Assembly: GCA_039804245.1 (NCBI GenBank) | Contig: JBDLWO010000245.1 | Span: 1-22,391, forward strand | DNA from: M3007 sp039804245 | GTDB lineage: Bacteria > Bacteroidota > Bacteroidia > Chitinophagales > Saprospiraceae | Direction: 5' to 3' | Length of the DNA stretch: 22,391 nt | Shown: in pieces, positions 1 to 7,010 of the stretch | Layout of the letters: each line of letters opens with the position of its first letter | Numbering within the stretch: the stretch's first letter is position 1 | Notes under the pieces: generated by a model | The model's database searches: none | What the model was told of the DNA's origin: nothing | Seen by the model: only the letters and a program-made list of their open reading frames with translations | Translations under genes and position numbers: made by a program

Positions 1-626
1 TGCTCGAGGTAAAAAATACACAAGTACACGGACCAGTTGACCCGCTCAGCGCCAACCCGACAACTTTCGATGTGGATGCATGGTTCGCTACCAGCGGCTG
101 GGGCAACGCTATCAACGCCAGCGCCACCGGCGCCAACCTCCAGGATGCTTTCAATCTGGACTTCCCGAATGCACAGCCTACAGGTATCTCTTCTGCCCTG
201 AACGCTTCCTCTTTCGGAGCCGCACGTCTGAATAACGCTTTCTTCGACAATGTATCTTATGTGGGTGCATTCGGTGGCGGAGCCGGTTCCGACTGGACAT
301 GCGGATGGGCCAGGTTCAAAGAGCTCAACAACAACTGTTTCGTTGGTACGGAAGAGGTAGCTGTCTATATCAATGACGTAAAGCTCTTCCCGACTGTTGC
401 CAATGATCAGGTGACACTCCAGCTGAACATGGTGAAGTCTGCAGACCTGTCTGTTGAAATCTACGGAATGAACGGTCAGTACTTCGGAAACCAGATCAAC
501 GAGAAAGTATTCGAGGGCGCTCAGCAGTTCACACTCAATACCAGCACAATCCCACGCGGTTTCTACTTCGTGCGTATCCAGGCAGGAAATGCTGTGACCA
601 CCGAAAAACTGATTATCGCAAGGTAA
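1..626 (+). CDS. T9SS-secreted protein, C-terminal part (type A sorting domain); 5' end outside window
   Basis: The frame is open from the left edge (first whole codon at base 3) to the TAA at 624-626, so this is the end of a longer gene; the GTG at 72 is only an internal codon. The last ~80 residues (from about base 381) form a type A T9SS C-terminal sorting domain: a KLFPTVANDQVTLQL strand, then SVEIYGMNGQ, then IPRGFYFVRI and a basic KLIIAR end. In this family the domain directs export across the outer membrane and is usually cleaved on anchoring or release. Before it lies a segment with NVSYVGAFGG and DWTCGWARF, a YxGAF...W..GW.F pattern that recurs in Bacteroidota secreted proteins of unknown function. 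No enzymatic domain is visible in the part present, so the job of the full protein cannot be told. The T9SS call is firm. Confidence 0.88.
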   Translation, partial: LEVKNTQVHGPVDPLSANPTTFDVDAWFATSGWGNAINASATGANLQDAFNLDFPNAQPTGISSALNASSFGAARLNNAFFDNVSYVGAFGGGAGSDWTCGWARFKELNNNCFVGTEEVAVYINDVKLFPTVANDQVTLQLNMVKSADLSVEIYGMNGQYFGNQINEKVFEGAQQFTLNTSTIPRGFYFVRIQAGNAVTTEKLIIAR

Positions 627-662
627 ACAACAAGCAAGTTTAGTACAATAACCTGATGATTT

Positions 663-697
663 GAGTCGTCCCGTCGCGGGGCGACTCATTTCTTTTT
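663..697 (+). terminator. Rho-independent terminator of the T9SS cargo gene
   Basis: An 11-bp stem (663-673 with 677-687; GAGTCGTCCCG against CGGGGCGACTC, one G-T wobble) with a 3-base loop is followed by ATTTCTTTTT. It lies 36 bases after the stop codon. This is the clearest intrinsic terminator of a protein gene in the window. Confidence 0.88.
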
Positions 698-808
698 AGT
701 ACCCCCCCGGTACAACCTGGATGGGTAAATGCCTGATAATAATGCCGTCTTGTCTAAAAAAGTCTCTTGACAGGCAGCGATCCTGCACCATAATACTCCG
801 TTTGTTAA

Positions 809-816
809 TAACTTTG
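809..816 (+). promoter_or_regulatory. Bacteroidota -7 box upstream of the CocE-type hydrolase
   Basis: TAACTTTG matches the Bacteroidota sigma-70-type (sigABfr) -7 consensus TAnnTTTG exactly. The expected start of transcription a few bases downstream would give a leader of about 55 bases before the ATG at 878. I see no convincing TTG -33 element at the usual spacing. Confidence 0.5.
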
Positions 817-877
817 TTCGCAGTGCCCGGATTTATCCGCACCATGGCCGTGAATAACTGATAAACTGAACTTTTCC

Positions 878-2758
878 ATGTTGAAAAACTTCTTCCTCTG
901 CTGCTTTATGCTGCTGTGTACGCTGGCAATGGCCCAGCGGCCATCCTCTGCCGATTCTGCTTTTATCCGTGAAAATTATACCAAACGGGAGGTGCTGATT
1001 CCCATGCGCGATGGTGTTCGCCTGTTTACTTCCATTTACACGCCGAAAGACCAGTCGAAGAAATACCCGATTATCATGCGGCGCTCTCCCTATTCCTGCA
1101 GCCCATACGGCGCCGATACCTATACCACGCGTATTCAGAATATGGATCTGGCCCGCGCGGGCTACATATTTGTATTCCAGGATGTGCGCGGCCGCTACAT
1201 GAGTGAGGGTAACTTCGTGGACGTGCGCCCCTACATCCCGACTAATGACCCGTCGCCAAAAGGCAAAAAACAAACGGATGAAGCTACTGATACGTATGAT
1301 ACTGTTGACTGGCTTCTGAAATATGCAACGGGCAATAACGGCCGAGTGGGCGTGATGGGCATCTCGTATCCCGGCTTTTATTCCACGATGGCTATTCTCG
1401 CCGATCATCCCGCTATCAAGGCTGTGTCTCCACAGGCGCCCGTTACCGACTGGTTTATTGGCGATGATTTTCACCACAATGGCGCGTTCTTTATGATGGA
1501 TGGCTTTGCCTTCTATTCCGGTTTCGGAAAACCGCGCCCAGAACCCACCACCTCCGGTCAGCCGGGTTTCAGCGACTGGAAAACGCCGGATAATTACGAC
1601 TTTTTCCTGCGCGCAGGTGCGTTGCGCAACCTGACCGAGAAATTCGGAATGAAAGACATACCATTCTGGAATGAACTGATGGAACATCCGAACTATGATG
1701 CCTGGTGGCAGGCGCGCAATCCGCGCCCGCACCTGAAGAATGTAAAGCCGGCTGTGATGACGGTAGGGGGGCTTTTCGATGCTGAAGACTGCTGGGGTGC
1801 CTGGAACGTATATAAATCTGTCGAAAAGCAAAATCCCTCCTCCGCTTCGAACAGGGTAGTGATGGGCCCCTGGGTACATGGCGGATGGGCCCGCGGAGCC
1901 GGCGACCGTCTGGGCGCGGTGACTTTCGGCTCGCGCACCAGCGAATTCTATCAGAAAGAAATCGAGTTCAGATTTTTCGAATATTATCTGAAAGATTCCG
2001 GTAAAATGGATCTTCCCGAGGCTTACGTATTCGAAACTGGCTCCAACAAATGGAGCACCTATGATGCCTGGCCACCCAAAGACGCACGACAGGTGAAATA
2101 TTACTTCAGCGCTCAGGGAAAACTGTCCACCGCTCCGCCACCCAACGAAAGCAGAACCCCTCAGGCCGACCGTTACACCTCTGATCCGGCCAATCCGGTG
2201 CCCTATGCAGATGGTGTACACCTTCGGAGAACGAATGAATATATGATTGATGATCAGCGATTTGCATCAAGACGCCCTGATGTGCTTACCTATCAGACTG
2301 ATCCACTGAGCAGCTCCGTAACGGTTACGGGCCCGGTAATTGCCGACCTGTGGACCACCCTGAGTACTTCCGATGCCGATTTTGTGGTGAAACTGGTTGA
2401 CGTATTCCCCGATACCCTGCAGGGCCGGGAGAATGGCATTCCCATGGGCGGTTATCAGATGCTTGTGCGCGGTGAAATATTCCGCGGCAGATACAGAGAC
2501 AGTTTTGAGCAGCCGAAAGCATTCACCCCGGGTACTTCGGCCAATGTAAAGTTTGAACTGCCCGATGTCTCCCACACCTTCCTGCCCGGACATAAAATCA
2601 TGATTCAGGTACAAAGTTCATGGTTCCCGCTGACAGATCGCAACCCACAGCAGTTTATAGATATTTACAAGGCCAAAGATGAGGATTTCATACCCTGTGA
2701 TATCCAGATGCACCGCGATGCCAGCCGGGCATCGGGTGTGATTTTGCCTGTCCGTTAA
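878..2758 (+). CDS. CocE/NonD-family secreted alpha/beta hydrolase (X-Pro dipeptidyl-peptidase-like)
   Basis: This 626-residue protein belongs to the S15/CocE family of serine hydrolases, which includes X-Pro dipeptidyl-peptidases, cocaine esterase and glutaryl-7-ACA acylases. Residues 1-19 (MLKNFFLCCFMLLCTLAMA, then Q) are a signal peptide, so it should act in the periplasm or outside. The alpha/beta-hydrolase core covers about 35-350: VLIPMRDGVRL and DVRGRYMSEG are typical entry motifs, GISYPG carries the nucleophile Ser163, GGLFDAED carries the likely acid Asp301, and GPWVHGG carries the likely base His334. A beta-rich C-terminal domain (about 370-620; TGPVIADLWTTLS, VKLVDVFPD, PGHKIMIQVQSSWFP) matches the PepX C-terminal jelly roll. 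The length is normal for the family. The substrate (peptide, ester or amide) cannot be read from sequence. It is a single-gene unit with its own -7 box at 809-816. Confidence 0.9.
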   Translation: MLKNFFLCCFMLLCTLAMAQRPSSADSAFIRENYTKREVLIPMRDGVRLFTSIYTPKDQSKKYPIIMRRSPYSCSPYGADTYTTRIQNMDLARAGYIFVFQDVRGRYMSEGNFVDVRPYIPTNDPSPKGKKQTDEATDTYDTVDWLLKYATGNNGRVGVMGISYPGFYSTMAILADHPAIKAVSPQAPVTDWFIGDDFHHNGAFFMMDGFAFYSGFGKPRPEPTTSGQPGFSDWKTPDNYDFFLRAGALRNLTEKFGMKDIPFWNELMEHPNYDAWWQARNPRPHLKNVKPAVMTVGGLFDAEDCWGAWNVYKSVEKQNPSSASNRVVMGPWVHGGWARGAGDRLGAVTFGSRTSEFYQKEIEFRFFEYYLKDSGKMDLPEAYVFETGSNKWSTYDAWPPKDARQVKYYFSAQGKLSTAPPPNESRTPQADRYTSDPANPVPYADGVHLRRTNEYMIDDQRFASRRPDVLTYQTDPLSSSVTVTGPVIADLWTTLSTSDADFVVKLVDVFPDTLQGRENGIPMGGYQMLVRGEIFRGRYRDSFEQPKAFTPGTSANVKFELPDVSHTFLPGHKIMIQVQSSWFPLTDRNPQQFIDIYKAKDEDFIPCDIQMHRDASRASGVILPVR

Positions 2759-3141
2759 GAGCCTGTCCGGGAGCAAGGAAGCTCCGTTGCAAGATTGAAT
2801 TTAACAGCAGAGAATGCAAAGTGCCACTCAAAAGGAAATTTGTATTCTCTGCTATTAAATGGCTTTGTCACAGATGTCGCAAAGTGAAACGCAGAGAACA
2901 GGAGTCCGGTACGCCTGCTGTTTAATGTCCGGTGTGTGTCCTGCAGGAACCATATTTTTACAAATCCTGGCTGTTCCGGATATTCGACAATTTGCCGTCC
3001 GGCTCGACTCCGGATGAGGTTATTTTGCATTCAAAATACGCATATTGTTAAAAAAACTATTATTTCAGCGAAAAAATATACATTACTTTCGGCAATCTCT
3101 TTAGTTTTACGCACGACTTTTAATATGTCAAAACGACGAAC
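2759..3141. other. 383-bp gap with a fold-back repeat and dispersed short words; no convincing gene
   Basis: No reading frame here has homologue-like content. The gap holds a small hairpin just after the hydrolase stop (2770-2774 with 2781-2785), the long inverted repeat annotated at 2803-2856, the word GTCCGG four times (2765, 2904, 2927, 2997; TCCGG again at 2975 and 3009), GCAGAGAA twice (2807, 2891) and GCAAAGTG twice (2816, 2879). The last ~120 bases are AT-rich and should contain the promoter of the OmpA gene; TACTTTCG at 3084-3091 is a one-mismatch -7 candidate. Confidence 0.55.
2803..2856. repeat. Imperfect 18-bp inverted repeat (fold-back)
   Basis: The arms 2803-2820 (AACAGCAGAGAATGCAAA) and 2839-2856 (TTTGTATTCTCTGCTATT) pair over 18 positions with one mismatch and one G-T wobble around an 18-base loop. 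No T-run follows on either strand, so a plain intrinsic terminator is unlikely. It could be a REP/MITE-like relic or part of a degenerate GCAGAG/GCAAAG repeat tract; both are inferences. Confidence 0.6.
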
Positions 3142-4266
3142 ATGGTAAACATGAGATCTGCCCCCTTCATGATTGCGGTTGCCCTTTTTTCCGCAGTTAC
3201 ACTCAATGCCCAGAATTATCCGTCCAATCCGGAGCCCGGAGCCTGTTATATCAAATGCCCGATAGAGGTGCTTCGGGAAATTGAAAAGGTTGTCACCAAC
3301 CCGTCCTATCTGGAGTACAAGGTCGCTCCGCCGGTTTACAAAACGGTAGAAGAACGGGTGCTCGTGCGCGAGGCTTCCAGGCGCTTCGAATATGTTCCGG
3401 CTGTCTATCGCGAGGAAATAGATTCCATTCTGGTAGAGGAGGCCTACAGCACCTACACGATCAGTCCTGTTAAAATGATTGATACCTTCGAAACCATCGT
3501 ACTCGAACCCGCGTATTCGCGTTTCGAAAATAAGCCGATGATTGATGGCTGCAACTCGCCCACTCCCGGTGAATGTGATGTGATCTGTTACGTTGAGTAC
3601 CCGGCTGTTACCAAGAATATCCCCGTCAAGCGAATTGTTACTCCGCCCACTTATGCGCCAAAGGCAAAAGTCGGACAGAAATATAAAATCATTCGTCGCA
3701 TGGTGATTGACAAACCGGCAACTGTTCGGGAAATTGAAATTCCGGCAGAGTACGTCACTGTTCAAAAGAGAATGCTCGATCGCGACGCTATGGTTGATTC
3801 CACCCGAATTGCTTCTGTCGTGCGTGAAGAGGTGTTCCTCACCCGCGACCGCGATGATGAGGCCTCTATTTACGGCTACGAATGGCGCAAAATTGAGTGC
3901 GAATTGCTCGATTATAACATCCTGCCCATCTATTATGATGTCAACAGCGATATCCTGACCCGCGATGCAAAAGATGTGATAGACGAAAAGCTGCTCAAAC
4001 TGATGCAGCGCCGTCCTGAACTCCGCGTTGAAATCAGTTCGCATACCGATTCACGGGCATCAGAGGCCTTCAATCTGGAACTCTCCAACCGCCGCGCCAA
4101 AGCAGTGGTAGACTATCTGGTGTCACGCGGTATTCGCCGCTCCCGCCTCGAATATCGCGGCTACGGCGAATCACAACTGGTTAATCAGTGCCGCAATGGT
4201 GTTCAGTGCACTGAGGAGCAACACGCTCAAAACCGCAGAACAGAGTTCAGGGTACTGCCCAGATAA
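3142..4266 (+). CDS. OmpA-family outer membrane protein with repetitive N-terminal region
   Basis: The 374-residue protein has a signal peptide (residues 1-23, ending SAVTLNAQ; a second ATG at 3151 would shorten it by three residues). Residues ~260-374 are a standard OmpA C-terminal peptidoglycan-binding domain: IYYDVNSDIL, VEISSHTDSRAS with the diaminopimelate-contacting Asp303, LSNRRAKAVVDYLVSRGI with Arg at 317-318, YRGYGES and NRRTEFRV. Residues ~45-130 and ~150-235 lack the usual beta-barrel or TPR modules. They are made of short segments with recurring spacing such as PSYLEYKVAPPVYKTVEERV, RFEYVPAVYREEIDSI and KPATVREIEIPAEYVTVQKR, a style seen in many Bacteroidota OmpA proteins. The C-terminal domain likely ties the outer membrane to the cell wall; the role of the repeats is unknown. 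It stands alone, with a hairpin after the stop. Confidence 0.88.
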   Translation: MVNMRSAPFMIAVALFSAVTLNAQNYPSNPEPGACYIKCPIEVLREIEKVVTNPSYLEYKVAPPVYKTVEERVLVREASRRFEYVPAVYREEIDSILVEEAYSTYTISPVKMIDTFETIVLEPAYSRFENKPMIDGCNSPTPGECDVICYVEYPAVTKNIPVKRIVTPPTYAPKAKVGQKYKIIRRMVIDKPATVREIEIPAEYVTVQKRMLDRDAMVDSTRIASVVREEVFLTRDRDDEASIYGYEWRKIECELLDYNILPIYYDVNSDILTRDAKDVIDEKLLKLMQRRPELRVEISSHTDSRASEAFNLELSNRRAKAVVDYLVSRGIRRSRLEYRGYGESQLVNQCRNGVQCTEEQHAQNRRTEFRVLPR

Positions 4267-4299
4267 TTCGGAGACCACTATGCCGGTCATGTATCATTA

Positions 4300-4343
4300 T
4301 ACAGAAGGCGCAACTCCATCATACAGGAATTGCGCCTTCTGTA
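4300..4343. terminator. Strong hairpin after the OmpA gene, probable terminator
   Basis: A perfect 14-bp stem (4300-4313 TACAGAAGGCGCAA with 4330-4343 TTGCGCCTTCTGTA) closes a 16-base loop 33 bases past the OmpA stop. No good T-tract follows at once, so it may instead stabilise the mRNA 3' end. Confidence 0.55.
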
Positions 4344-4442
4344 TGTATCCTGCAGTTTTGACATATTTTTGAAAATAATTACAACGGGCCCAATAATATC
4401 GCTCTAAAAGCGTTTCCAAAGGTTAGCTAAATTGTATCAACT

Positions 4443-5033
4443 ATGACATTTTCCGAATTTATTTCCCGTTTTGATCACGAAAACTCCATTGTATTGCTGG
4501 AGGGCAAGCGCAACGTGCTACCTGCCGATACAGAAAAGCTGATTGCACTCGGTCGTCTGCTCGCCACCAATACCAGACAGATGATATTCAGAAGCGGGAA
4601 TGCCGCCGGGGCCGATCAGCTGTTTTCAGACGGGGTGGTATCTGTAAATGCTGAACGGCTGCAGGTAGTCACGCCTTATTCCGGGCACCGAAAAAAGACC
4701 AATGTCGCATTTCAGACTTATTCTCTGGAAGAGATGGATCTCGCTGCAGAACCGGAGGTCGTGTATCACGCTCGCGGAAATAAAAAAATGGAAAAACTGA
4801 TAGACCAGTATGTGGCCGGTGACAGGAATCAGTACGCTATGAAAGCAGCTTACATCTTGCGAGATACTGTCAAGGTGGTTGGAGCAAGTGGCATCATGCC
4901 GGCAAGCATTGGTATTTTTTACGACGATTTGCTCGAACCCATGTCGGGTGGCACGGGTCATACCATGCTGGTGTGCGAGAACAACGGGATACCGCTCCTG
5001 GACCAGCGTACCTGGTTTGAATGGCTGAAATAA
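4443..5033 (+). CDS. SLOG-domain protein (DprA/YspA-like Rossmann fold), function unknown
   Basis: The 196-residue protein has no signal peptide or membrane segment and should be cytoplasmic. Residues ~17-60 read like the start of a SLOG (Smf/DprA-LOG) fold: a hydrophobic strand IVLLEGKR, a helix, then MIFRSGNAAGADQLFSDGV, which matches the nucleotide-contacting RSGxAxGAD turn of YspA/DUF2493-type SLOG proteins. Near the C-terminus SGGTGHTMLVCENNGIPLLD matches the second family signature (GGT followed by a helix and xGIPxx strand). SLOG proteins bind nucleotides, nucleotide-derived signals or DNA ends, and some act as sensors in defence operons. Here the gene stands alone, with no effector partner beside it, and converges on ribonuclease Z with only two bases between the stop codons. 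Fold assignment is fairly good; the biological role is unknown. Confidence 0.65.
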   Translation: MTFSEFISRFDHENSIVLLEGKRNVLPADTEKLIALGRLLATNTRQMIFRSGNAAGADQLFSDGVVSVNAERLQVVTPYSGHRKKTNVAFQTYSLEEMDLAAEPEVVYHARGNKKMEKLIDQYVAGDRNQYAMKAAYILRDTVKVVGASGIMPASIGIFYDDLLEPMSGGTGHTMLVCENNGIPLLDQRTWFEWLK

Positions 5034-5035
5034 AT

Positions 5036-5953
5036 TTATTCTCTCACGGCATACCTGGAACCTTCCTCCGCGAGATACGTCTCCGGGAACTCCTCCCGCG
5101 CTTCGGCGAGGTGGCGGTCGGCGGTTTCATATCTGCCCGAAATATGTCCGATCAGCAAACGACCAACGCCTGCCCGGCGCGCTACACGGGCAGCCTGACG
5201 CGCGGTGGAATGGAATGAAACAAGCGCCTGCTCTTCATGATCATCGGCAAAGGTGGCCTCGTGGTACAGCAAATCAACTCCCGAAACGGTCTCAATCACC
5301 TTTTCCGAAGGCATGGTATCGCTGCAGAACGCATAAGAACGAAGCGGAGCAGGTGGCAGGGTAAGCAATCTGCTCTCAATCAGGCGCCCGTCTGCCAGCA
5401 CCAGATCATTTCCGGCCTTCACCGACCTGATAGCTGCGAAGTTTTGCCTGATATCATACAAATCCAGCGCCTCCGGGCGGATGTTCAGGGGAGCAGGTTG
5501 CTCCCTGAACATCCATCCACAGGTCGGATTCCGGTGGCTGAGCGGAATACTCCACACAGACACCTTTTTATTCTCAAACACTTTACAGGAAACAGCGGCA
5601 TCCACCTCCTCGAAGATCAGTTCATAGGTCATTCGCACACTGCACACCCGGATCACGGTCTCCAGTATTTCGCGAAGCCCGGGTGGCGAGTAAATGGTCA
5701 GCGGCGCCTCTCTTTTTTTCAGCGACCAGTTGGTGACCAGTCCGAGCAACCCGAAAACATGGTCGCCGTGCAGGTGACTGATAAAAATCTGAAGGCAATG
5801 ATCTGTTTTGACCCTGTGCCGGTAAATCTGCATCTGAGCACCTTCTCCACAATCAATAATAAACTGATTCTTGCCGACGTGGAGCACCTGTGAGGTGTAG
5901 TGCCGGCCGTGGAATGGTCCGCCCGATCCGTTTCCCAGTATGGTTACATTCAT
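5036..5953 (-). CDS. rnz: Ribonuclease Z (tRNA 3' endonuclease)
   Basis: This 305-residue metallo-beta-lactamase-fold protein matches bacterial RNase Z in length and motifs. HLHGDH (60-65) is the zinc-binding signature; further ligands are His140 (PLSHRNPTCGW), Asp212 (CSDT) and His270 (IGHISGRY), and HEATF at 231-235 is also typical. The N-terminus NVTILGNGSGGP is a diverged form of the usual TxLGTGSxxP. The enzyme removes 3' trailers from tRNA precursors in the cytoplasm, mainly those lacking an encoded CCA. Its ATG overlaps the stop of the upstream Tat-exported gene as ATGA (5950-5953), so the two are probably co-transcribed and translationally coupled. The two do not share an obvious pathway. 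Confidence 0.93.
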   Translation of the reverse strand: MNVTILGNGSGGPFHGRHYTSQVLHVGKNQFIIDCGEGAQMQIYRHRVKTDHCLQIFISHLHGDHVFGLLGLVTNWSLKKREAPLTIYSPPGLREILETVIRVCSVRMTYELIFEEVDAAVSCKVFENKKVSVWSIPLSHRNPTCGWMFREQPAPLNIRPEALDLYDIRQNFAAIRSVKAGNDLVLADGRLIESRLLTLPPAPLRSYAFCSDTMPSEKVIETVSGVDLLYHEATFADDHEEQALVSFHSTARQAARVARRAGVGRLLIGHISGRYETADRHLAEAREEFPETYLAEEGSRYAVRE

Positions 5954-6840
5954 TTAATGGCAGTGAACCCCTTGAACGATTTTTCCACACCCTGCATGGA
6001 AGTGGTACGATAGTGTTCCAGCTCTATAATGTAATACTTCACACCAGCCTTTGAACTGTTTTTAAACAGCTCAGAGAAGTTGATGGAGCCATCGCCCACT
6101 TCAACGGATTCTCTTTTTTCAGTGTTGGCCATGTCTTTTACATGGAGAAGTTCCCAGCGACCCGGATATTTGTTCATCCACTCTGCCGGATCATGCTTGG
6201 CATATTTCACCCAGTAAACGTCCATTTCCAGCGCAACGAGCGCCGGATCAGTTTCTTTGGCGAGCCATTCAGCGAGCAGGCGGCCATCAGGTGCCTTCTG
6301 TTCATACTCAAAATTGTGATTGTGGTAACCAAAGCGCATTCCTGCTTTTTTGCAGTACTCGCCGGCAGCATTGTAAGCTTTGATCAGCTCGGCAATTTTG
6401 GGACGGTCTTCTTCGGCCATCCAGGGAGCGATGACGTATTTCTGTCCGACTGAAGCCATGTCGTCAACCGCCTTCCTGAAACTGTCCGAAAGCGACTTCG
6501 TGCCGGCGTTCCAGTCGGCCAACGTAACCATGTGGTGGCAGGAGGGCATCTTCATCCCGTTGTCTTTCAGCAGCTTGCCGAAATCTTTCAGGGCAAGGCC
6601 AAAAATTTTGCCATCCTTGTATCCGAAGCCCTCCACATTCCTGTAGCCCATCTTGCCGAGGGCTTTCACAGTGCCTGCCGGATCGGGTACCATGGCATCC
6701 CTGACACTCCACAATTGAAGCCCCAGACGTTTGGTCGGATAGGAAGATTGGCTGAAAGGTAAATCGTAAGCTCCCAGTGCTGCACCTGCCAGCGCCAGAG
6801 ATGACACCTTGAGAAAGTCGCGGCGATTGTTATTTTTCAT
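5950..6840 (-). CDS. Tat-exported sugar isomerase/epimerase-like TIM-barrel protein
   Basis: The 296-residue protein begins MKNNNRRDFLK, a twin-arginine signal (Arg6-Arg7), followed by a hydrophobic stretch to about residue 24, so a folded protein should be exported. The rest is an AP-endonuclease-2/xylose-isomerase-like TIM barrel: LGLQLWSVRDAM (39-50), GYRNVEGFG (65-73), GYHNHNFEY (171-179), LEMDVYWV (204-211), HVKDM (233-237), VGDGSINF (248-255) and IELEHY (272-277). These strands supply the Glu/Asp/His metal site in the family. Such exported proteins in Bacteroidota are usually linked to sugar or inositol breakdown, but the substrate is not predictable here. It is the first gene of a two-gene unit with rnz and is divergent from glgA across a 170-bp AT-rich gap. 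Confidence 0.85.
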   Translation of the reverse strand: MKNNNRRDFLKVSSLALAGAALGAYDLPFSQSSYPTKRLGLQLWSVRDAMVPDPAGTVKALGKMGYRNVEGFGYKDGKIFGLALKDFGKLLKDNGMKMPSCHHMVTLADWNAGTKSLSDSFRKAVDDMASVGQKYVIAPWMAEEDRPKIAELIKAYNAAGEYCKKAGMRFGYHNHNFEYEQKAPDGRLLAEWLAKETDPALVALEMDVYWVKYAKHDPAEWMNKYPGRWELLHVKDMANTEKRESVEVGDGSINFSELFKNSSKAGVKYYIIELEHYRTTSMQGVEKSFKGFTAIK

Positions 6841-6959
6841 GTTGAGATAATTTTTGGGACAAAAAACAGGTATTTATGCGAATAATTACATCAAGACTTC
6901 ATTTTTTTTGCAATAATGTGTTCCTGAATACATTTCGGATAAATAAACATACAATTTTC

Positions 6960-6967
6960 TAACTTTG
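6960..6967 (+). promoter_or_regulatory. -7 box for glgA
   Basis: TAACTTTG is a perfect TAnnTTTG box 43 bases before the glgA ATG, in the AT-rich divergent gap 6841-7010. A TTTCG at 6933-6937, about 22 bases upstream, is a weak -33 candidate. Confidence 0.55.
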
Positions 6968-7010
6968 GCCTTGATTCCTGTGCTAATGAAAAACAGGATG
7001 TCTCCGGATT

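Noticed and set aside
699..713. GTACC-CCCCC-GGTAC palindrome just after the first terminator
   Set aside because: Five pairs around a homopolymer loop with no gene context; probably incidental.
833..2221. Long minus-strand open frame opposite the CocE-type hydrolase
   Set aside because: It lacks any recognisable motif and mirrors a gene with a signal peptide and full catalytic triad; it is a shadow of biased codon use.
2755..3030. Possible small minus-strand gene (91 codons) in the gap after the hydrolase
   Set aside because: Composition looks random, it spans the fold-back repeat, and no start context or homologue-like pattern is visible.
3031..4044. Minus-strand open frame opposite the OmpA gene
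   Set aside because: The plus-strand protein has a clear signal peptide and OmpA domain; the reverse product has no recognisable family features.
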